Source: an uncultured Gemmataceae bacterium (GTDB taxonomy: Bacteria; Planctomycetota; Planctomycetia; Gemmatales; Gemmataceae). Taken from it: DNA of 11,422 nucleotides. Within the stretch, counting starts at the first letter, position 1, and the number at the start of each line of letters is the position of its first letter. The position numbers and the translations under genes are program-made. The DNA lies in contig CAKZUU010000335.1 in NCBI GenBank assembly GCA_937922175.1, positions 1 through 11,422 on the forward strand, written 5' to 3'. This document shows positions 7,401 to 11,422 of this stretch, one piece after another. The notes beneath the pieces are model-generated. The model did no database searches and was not told the origin of the DNA. It worked only from the letters and a program-made list of their open reading frames with translations.

Positions 7401-7861
7401 GCCATAAAGAACGTCTGTTAATTCTTTTGGCGGAGGATGATGACGGGCATGCCAGCTTGATTCGCCGAAACTTGAAACGCGCCGGAGTGATCAATGACGT
7501 GGTTCGGGTTCGCGACGGCCAAGAGGCGTTGGACTATCTGGAAGAGATGCGACGAAAGGGGATGCAGGAAGCAAATACTCCCTTGCTCATCCTCCTGGAT
7601 ATCAACATGCCGCGGGTGGGCGGGTTGGACGTCCTTCGCCAGGTCAAATCCGACCCCCAAACGTCGCTCATCCCGGTCATCATGCTGACGACCACGGACG
7701 ATCCGCGAGAGGTTCACCGCTGCTACGAGTCGGGATGCAGCGTGTACCTGACCAAGCCGGTGCAGTACGAACAATTCGTCGAGGCCATCAAACGCTTGGG
7801 GTTGTTCCTGGAGATCATCAAAGCGCCGACGGCCGCTGTGGGACAGGCACCACCGGAATGA
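7397..7861 (+). CDS. Stand-alone receiver, Rcp1-like response regulator
   Basis: The protein is 154 residues, a single receiver domain with no output domain. The acidic pocket is E13-D14-D15, the phospho-acceptor is D68 in L-L-D-I-N-M-P, T98/T99 fills the switch position, and K120 lies in L-T-K-P. The longer loop between the second helix and the D68 strand, and Y-L-T-K-P-V-Q-Y-E-Q-F near the end, are typical of Rcp1-type regulators that serve phytochrome-like kinases. It probably accepts phosphate from the PAS kinase encoded just upstream (4-bp overlap). With no DNA-binding part, it must act through protein contact or pass phosphate on. The downstream receiver-kinase gene also overlaps it by ATGA, so the three are likely translated together. 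The start is fixed by the overlap and the preceding purine run. Confidence 0.95.
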   Translation: MSHKERLLILLAEDDDGHASLIRRNLKRAGVINDVVRVRDGQEALDYLEEMRRKGMQEANTPLLILLDINMPRVGGLDVLRQVKSDPQTSLIPVIMLTTTDDPREVHRCYESGCSVYLTKPVQYEQFVEAIKRLGLFLEIIKAPTAAVGQAPPE

Positions 7862-9051
7862 CGGAGAAACGCGAGACCATCCTGATCGTCGAAGACGACG
7901 CCGGCATCGCCGCTTTGCACCGGCGGATCCTGGAGCGTGCCGGCTATCAAGTGGAATGGTGTGCCCGGGCTGACGATGCACGCCGGCGATTGGATCGGGG
8001 AGGGGTCGACCTGATGCTGCTCGACAATCGTCTTGACAACGGCATCGAAGGTCTCCATTTTTTCCGCGAATTGAAAGAGTCAGGGGTGGACTTGCCCGTC
8101 ATCCTCGTGACGGGGTTCAGCGATGACGCCACCATCATCCGTGCGTTGCGTCAAGGGGTGATGGATTACGTGACGAAGTCGTCGGAGTATCTTTCGTATT
8201 TGCCCGACGCTGTCCGCCGGGCCCTCGATCAGGTCCGAACACGCCATCAATTGGAGGCGACCAACGCCCAGTTGCGCCAGGCGTACGCCGAACTGGAACA
8301 AAAGACCGAAGAACTTCGACAGACGACACAACAACTCTGGCAAGCCGCTCGGCTGGCCAGCGTCGGGGAAATGGCCGCCAGCATCGCCCACGAACTGAAC
8401 AATCCGCTGGGGATTATCAGCCTGCGACTCGAGGGCGTGCTCGCCAAGACACCTCCGACCGACCCTCGGCGAAAAGCCCTGGAAATCATCGAACAGGAAT
8501 TGGAGCGAATGGCGGGGCTTGTCAGCAATTTGCTCCAGTTCAGCCGACCCGGCAAAGAGGAGATGTCGTCTGTCGACCTCACCGAAGAGGTCGATCGCGC
8601 CTTGGAATTGATGCATCACCATTTGAAAAAGCGGGGCATCGCCGTCCAACGCGAAGTGGAGCATCAGCCCGTCTGCGTGGTGGCCGATCGGCAAAAACTT
8701 CGTCAAGTGTTCCTCAATCTGGTAAGCAATGCCGGCGACGCGATGCCCCACGGCGGAACCCTGACGCTTCGTCTGAAGAAACAGTCGCTGCCCAACGGCC
8801 GTCCCGGCGTGCTGATCGAGGTCGCCGATACCGGCTGCGGCATCCCCAGGGAAATCCTGCCCAAAGTGATGGATGCCTTTTTCACGACGAAAGAAGAAGG
8901 GAAAGGGACCGGTCTGGGACTCGCGATTTGCCGCCGCATCGTGCAGGACCATCACGGCTGCATCCAGATCGAGAGCCAGCCGGGCCAGGGAACCACCGTC
9001 CGAATCACCTTACCCGCTTCCAACGGGGTCAACGTGGAACGCTTGCGTTAG
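7858..9051 (+). CDS. Receiver-fused (REC-HK) sensor histidine kinase
   Basis: The 397-residue protein starts at the ATG at 7858, overlapping the previous stop by ATGA; the frame is open further upstream, but that part only shadows the receiver gene. An N-terminal receiver (about 6-125) has D13-D14, phospho-acceptor D56 in L-L-D-N-R-L-D, T85 and K107. K107 is followed by serine, not the usual proline. A coiled coil (about 128-165) joins it to a dimerisation domain with H178 in A-H-E-L-N-N-P-L, the NtrB/AtoS-like type. The ATPase domain shows N287/N291, D-T-G-C-G-I-P (324-330), F-F-T-T-K (341-345) and G-K-G-T-G-L-G-L-A (348-356). It lacks a sensor of its own, so the receiver probably acts as its input. 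The downstream sigma-54 activator, 35 bp away, is the natural target. Cytosolic; no membrane segment. Confidence 0.94.
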   Translation: MTEKRETILIVEDDAGIAALHRRILERAGYQVEWCARADDARRRLDRGGVDLMLLDNRLDNGIEGLHFFRELKESGVDLPVILVTGFSDDATIIRALRQGVMDYVTKSSEYLSYLPDAVRRALDQVRTRHQLEATNAQLRQAYAELEQKTEELRQTTQQLWQAARLASVGEMAASIAHELNNPLGIISLRLEGVLAKTPPTDPRRKALEIIEQELERMAGLVSNLLQFSRPGKEEMSSVDLTEEVDRALELMHHHLKKRGIAVQREVEHQPVCVVADRQKLRQVFLNLVSNAGDAMPHGGTLTLRLKKQSLPNGRPGVLIEVADTGCGIPREILPKVMDAFFTTKEEGKGTGLGLAICRRIVQDHHGCIQIESQPGQGTTVRITLPASNGVNVERLR

Positions 9052-9074
9052 CTCCCTCGGCATCCCCAAGCCGT

Positions 9075-9080
9075 GGAGGT
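9075..9080 (+). promoter_or_regulatory. Ribosome binding site of the NtrC-type regulator
   Basis: GGAGGT stands 6 nt before the ATG at 9087, a near-perfect SD. It decides the start: the frame is open upstream to 8928, but that extension lies in the previous gene. Confidence 0.75.
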
Positions 9081-9086
9081 GTTGCC

Positions 9087-10565
9087 ATGTCAAATGAAGC
9101 AAATGAATGGCCACCGGGTCGAATCCTGATCGTCGATGACGAAATCGAACTGATGCGCGCCTTGTGCGATTCCCTCACCGAAGAGGGCTACCGCGTCAAG
9201 GGCTGTGTCGAACCGCAAGCGGCTCTGGAAGAGCTCCGCCGCGAAGAGTACGACCTTCTGTTGACCGACTTGATGATGCCCGGAATCGATGGCATCCAGT
9301 TGCTCCGTGAGGCGCTGGGACTGGAACCGGAGCTGATTGGAATCATCATGACGGGCCACGGTACCGTCCAAACCGCCGTCGAGGCCATGAAACTCGGCGC
9401 GTTCGATTACATCCTCAAGCCGTTCAAATTGCACTCGATCCTCCCCACGCTCCGCCGGGCCATGGAGGTCCGCCGGCTCAAAGTCGAAAATGTCCGCCTC
9501 AAAGCGCATATCGAACACTTGAACTTCGAGTCCGCCCGCCTGCGGATGGTCGGCAGCAGCGACGCAATGAAGAAAGTGCTGCAAATGGTCGAAAGAGTCG
9601 CCGGCACCGATGCCACCGTTCTGATCCGCGGGCCCAGCGGCTCCGGCAAAGAACTGGTCGCTCGTGCCCTGCACTTTAACGGCCCCCGGCGGGACAAACC
9701 TCTGGTGACGGTCAATTGTGCCGCTCTTCAGGAAACGCTTCTGGAAAGCGAACTGTTCGGCCACGAACGCGGGGCGTTTACCGGAGCCGGCCAATCCAAG
9801 CCCGGATTGTTCGAGGTCGCCGATGGCGGCACTCTGTTCATCGACGAAATTGCCGAAATGTCGGGCGGCATGCAAGCCAAGCTCTTGCGCGTCCTCGAAG
9901 ATGGAACCTTTCGTCGCGTTGGTGGAACCGAAGAGCGTCGCGCCAATGTCCGCGTCATCGCGGCCACCAACAAACCTCTGGAAGACGAGCAAAAAGCCGG
10001 TCGCTTCCGCGATGACCTTTTCTATCGACTCAATGTCATCACGATCCAACTGCCCACTTTAAGCGAACGGAAAGAGGACATCCCCGAATTGGTCGACCAT
10101 TTTCTGAACACCCGGAGGGTCGGTCGAATCAAAATGAAGGTCGATCCCGCGGCCATGACGGCGCTGTTTGCCTACCATTGGCCCGGCAATGTTCGCGAAT
10201 TGGCCAATGTCATCGAGCGCGCTCAGATCCTCGCCGAGGGCGACACCATTACCTTGGACGACCTGCCCGACGTCATCGCCGACGCGGCTCACGCGACGGC
10301 CCAACCGTCACCGAGCGAATCGACCGCAATGAACGTTCCACTCTCGGCCACGCCGGCAGCACCCTTGCCCCGCGCCCCGAAACCTTCGCCTCTTCCCGCC
10401 GAACCCGAAGCGACCACGTTGCGCGAAATCGAGCGGCGTCATGTGGCCAGGGTCCTCGAGATGCACCACGGCAACAAAGTCCATGCCGCCCGCGCCCTCG
10501 GCATCAGCCGACGCGCTCTCTACCGCCTCATCGAGAAACATCAACTCGATGTGCCCCACCGATGA
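9087..10565 (+). CDS. NtrC-family sigma-54-dependent response regulator
   Basis: The protein is 492 residues in the order receiver, AAA+ and Fis-type helix-turn-helix. The receiver (about 11-125) has D17-D18, phospho-acceptor D61 in L-T-D-L-M-M-P, T89 and K111 in L-K-P-F. The AAA+ domain (about 153-380) has Walker A G-P-S-G-S-G-K-E (182-189), the sigma-54 contact loop G-A-F-T-G-A (229-234), Walker B G-G-T-L-F-I-D-E (247-254) and R370 in W-P-G-N-V-R-E-L. A Pro/Ala-rich linker of about 45 residues (400-444) leads to the DNA-binding part (445-486), with N-K-V-H-A-A-R-A-L-G-I-S-R-R-A-L-Y. All residues for ATP-driven activation of sigma-54 RNA polymerase are intact. The upstream REC-HK kinase is its likely partner. 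No sigma-54 promoter was found by eye in the intergenic regions here, so its targets may lie elsewhere. Confidence 0.96.
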   Translation: MSNEANEWPPGRILIVDDEIELMRALCDSLTEEGYRVKGCVEPQAALEELRREEYDLLLTDLMMPGIDGIQLLREALGLEPELIGIIMTGHGTVQTAVEAMKLGAFDYILKPFKLHSILPTLRRAMEVRRLKVENVRLKAHIEHLNFESARLRMVGSSDAMKKVLQMVERVAGTDATVLIRGPSGSGKELVARALHFNGPRRDKPLVTVNCAALQETLLESELFGHERGAFTGAGQSKPGLFEVADGGTLFIDEIAEMSGGMQAKLLRVLEDGTFRRVGGTEERRANVRVIAATNKPLEDEQKAGRFRDDLFYRLNVITIQLPTLSERKEDIPELVDHFLNTRRVGRIKMKVDPAAMTALFAYHWPGNVRELANVIERAQILAEGDTITLDDLPDVIADAAHATAQPSPSESTAMNVPLSATPAAPLPRAPKPSPLPAEPEATTLREIERRHVARVLEMHHGNKVHAARALGISRRALYRLIEKHQLDVPHR

Positions 10566-10590
10566 CGCCACTCAGCGGTCGCTTCGACGC

Positions 10591-10788
10591 TCAGGGCAAC
10601 CACATCGGACCGGGTGTTGGACGCGATAACCAGCACTCATTTCGGATCGACCGGTGCTGCTCCGATCGGTCCATCGATGTCTGCGGAGGGGGTTCTGGGG
10701 GGCTCCAGCGGTCCTGTCGATTCAGACCCGCTTCCAGCGTATCCAACGTGGAATCGTACAAGAAAAACAACTGACACGGCGCGCTCAT
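10591..10788 (-). CDS. Short hypothetical protein with a strong ribosome binding site
   Basis: This 65-residue minus-strand frame starts at the ATG at 10788, with GGGAGGAG (10795-10802, read minus) 6 nt upstream, one of the best SDs in the window. The N-terminal half (M-S-A-P-C-Q-L-F-F-L-Y-D-S-T-L-D) looks like an ordinary beta strand and helix start. The middle is Pro-rich (S-P-P-E-P-P-P, 29-35), and the C-terminal half is polar with no hydrophobic core. There is no signal peptide, membrane span or known domain. A frame extension to 10845 has no SD. A TTGACA hexamer on the minus strand (10841-10836) lies about 48 nt before the start, but no good -10 follows. It converges with the NtrC-type gene, ending 25 bp from its stop. 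I do not recognise it; it could still be a chance frame. Confidence 0.45.
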   Translation of the reverse strand: MSAPCQLFFLYDSTLDTLEAGLNRQDRWSPPEPPPQTSMDRSEQHRSIRNECWLSRPTPGPMWLP

Positions 10789-10794
10789 GGCTGA

Positions 10795-10802
10795 CTCCTC
10801 CC
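10795..10802 (-). promoter_or_regulatory. Strong ribosome binding site before the 65-residue frame
   Basis: Read on the minus strand this is GGGAGGAG, 6 nt before the ATG at 10788. It is the main support for treating the short frame as a gene and for choosing that start over the one at 10845. Confidence 0.5.
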
Positions 10803-11064
10803 ATTCTCGTCGGAGCAAAACCAAGGCAATTCGTCTGTCAACCATTCTCCACTAGCTGGGAAATCACCACCTCCGTTAAATCATAGCAAACGCGGCCGAA
10901 TTCGACAGACCGTTTGTCGGTCCGCCCAGGAAGTCGTGATGCATCCAACCCGGTCGTGACGATTCATCGATCCATTTCGTTTCCCACGGCATCGTCGGAT
11001 CCACCGGCTCGGTGGCCCGCACTCAGGATTGATCCAAACGCCCCAACCCTTCTCGCCCCTTTCG
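10803..11064. other. Intergenic stretch without a recognised gene
   Basis: About 260 bp between the short minus-strand gene and the methyltransferase gene. Frames here are short and lack ribosome binding sites. Visible structure is limited to an AT-richer patch near 10855-10890, a GTCGTGA direct repeat about 20 bp apart (near 10934 and 10954) and a small perfect hairpin at 11002-11016. It must carry the 5' signals of both flanking genes. Confidence 0.5.
11002..11016. repeat. Perfect short inverted repeat upstream of the methyltransferase gene
   Basis: CCACCG and CGGTGG form a 6-bp GC-rich stem with a 3-nt loop. It lies about 60 bp before the ATG and has no T-run, so it is not a clear terminator. 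It could be an operator or a chance repeat in GC-rich DNA. Confidence 0.3.
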
Positions 11065-11070
11065 TATACT
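11065..11070 (+). promoter_or_regulatory. Probable -10 box giving a leaderless transcript
   Basis: TATACT matches TATAAT at 5 of 6 positions and ends six bases before the ATG at 11077, so the usual start of transcription falls on or next to the A of that ATG. No SD precedes the ATG. No clear -35 hexamer lies 16-18 nt upstream. Confidence 0.45.
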
Positions 11071-11076
11071 ACCCCG

Positions 11077-11422
11077 ATGCCGTCCCATCGCATGGATCGT
11101 TCGTTGCCTGCTTGCTACGCGATGGTGCATCGCGGCTTGGAAGAGATTGCCGCCGACGAGATTACCCGTGACTTCGGCGGTGAAGTGAAGAAAAGCGGGC
11201 GCGGGATCGTGGCCTTTCGACTTCCCGAGTTGGGTCGAGAATTGCTGCGCTTGCGGACCGTCGAGGATGTCTTTCTTCTTGCTTGGGGCAGTGACGAGTT
11301 GCCGTACACGTCCGAGGCATTGGAGCGGATCGAGCAATGGACACGGAAGGCACCTTGGCAAGACCTGCTGCGGTGGCACCATGCGATTCATCCCAAGCCG
11401 GCGGGAAAACCGACCTATTGGC
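11077..11422 (+). CDS. THUMP-domain class I SAM-dependent RNA methyltransferase, N-terminal part (runs off the window)
   Basis: The 115 visible residues form the start of an RlmL/Trm14-like (COG0116) protein. Such enzymes bind RNA through an N-terminal THUMP domain and methylate a guanosine base through a Rossmann domain, here beyond the window. The opening C-Y-A-M-V-H-R-G-L-E-E-I-A-A-D-E (13-28) is the characteristic first strand and helix of this family. Next come a glycine-containing turn with K-K-S-G-R-G-I-V-A-F (38-47) and L-R-T-V-E-D-V-F-L-L (59-68), matching the strand/helix pattern that in relatives reads L-R-t-a-e-R-v. The ATG at 11077 is chosen because of the TATACT box just upstream; an in-frame ATG at 11092 is possible and would drop five residues. 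The methyltransferase motifs cannot be checked here, so target RNA and position remain open. Confidence 0.82.
   Translation, partial: MPSHRMDRSLPACYAMVHRGLEEIAADEITRDFGGEVKKSGRGIVAFRLPELGRELLRLRTVEDVFLLAWGSDELPYTSEALERIEQWTRKAPWQDLLRWHHAIHPKPAGKPTYW

Noticed and set aside
8080..8955. Minus-strand frame of 291 residues opposite the REC-HK gene
   Set aside because: Shadow of the kinase frame; no SD and no recognisable domain.
9090..10049. Minus-strand frame of 319 residues opposite the NtrC-type gene
   Set aside because: It mirrors the codon pattern of the real gene, has no motif and would run against an intact operon.
10573..10590. Bulged hairpin just after the NtrC-type gene (GCGGTCG...CGACGC) as a terminator
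   Set aside because: The stem is short and bulged, with no T-run; too weak to call.
10881..11093. Minus-strand frame of 70 residues in the intergenic stretch
   Set aside because: It starts inside the methyltransferase gene, has no SD and has a composition like random GC-rich DNA.

Overview
The window is GC-rich, densely coding bacterial DNA. I read it as a planctomycete, possibly Gemmatales-like, with moderate confidence. This rests on gene content and style: an Rcp1-type single-domain response regulator behind a PAS kinase, an N-terminal GNAT fused to an ADP-forming acyl-CoA synthetase, a CBS-tailed site-2 protease beside an Hsp20, an RlmL-like THUMP protein, and only occasional strong Shine-Dalgarno (SD) sequences. 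No rRNA, tRNA, CRISPR array, insertion sequence or phage gene was found.

Left block, minus strand (1-2698). A site-2 protease with a CBS pair, a GT1-type glycosyltransferase and the first 66 residues of a probable membrane flippase lie head to tail with gaps of about 40-45 bp, so they may be one transcript. Divergent from the protease, across 128 bp, is a small heat-shock protein (2827-3288). The Hsp20 gene converges on a large minus-strand gene (3328-6051) that encodes a GNAT / CoA-binding / ligase / ATP-grasp protein of the Pat/Acd superfamily. An imperfect hairpin spans the two stop codons.

Centre, plus strand (6087-10565). Four signalling genes run in tight succession: a PAS histidine kinase, a stand-alone receiver, a receiver-fused histidine kinase and an NtrC-type sigma-54 activator. 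The first three overlap by ATGA, and the fourth follows after 35 bp. This looks like a complete two-branch phosphorelay operon. It is divergent from the acyltransferase/acyl-CoA synthetase gene with only 35-68 bp between them, so the two may be co-regulated. That link is inference.

Right end (10566-11422). About 510 bp holds one probable short minus-strand gene with an excellent SD (10591-10788), then about 290 bp with a small perfect hairpin. The start of a THUMP-domain RNA methyltransferase follows, running off the window. A TATACT box sits seven bases before its ATG, suggesting a leaderless transcript. The genes are recognisable families. The most distinctive points are the acyl-CoA synthetase fusion that keeps both catalytic histidines, and its head-to-head placement with a four-gene phosphorelay.
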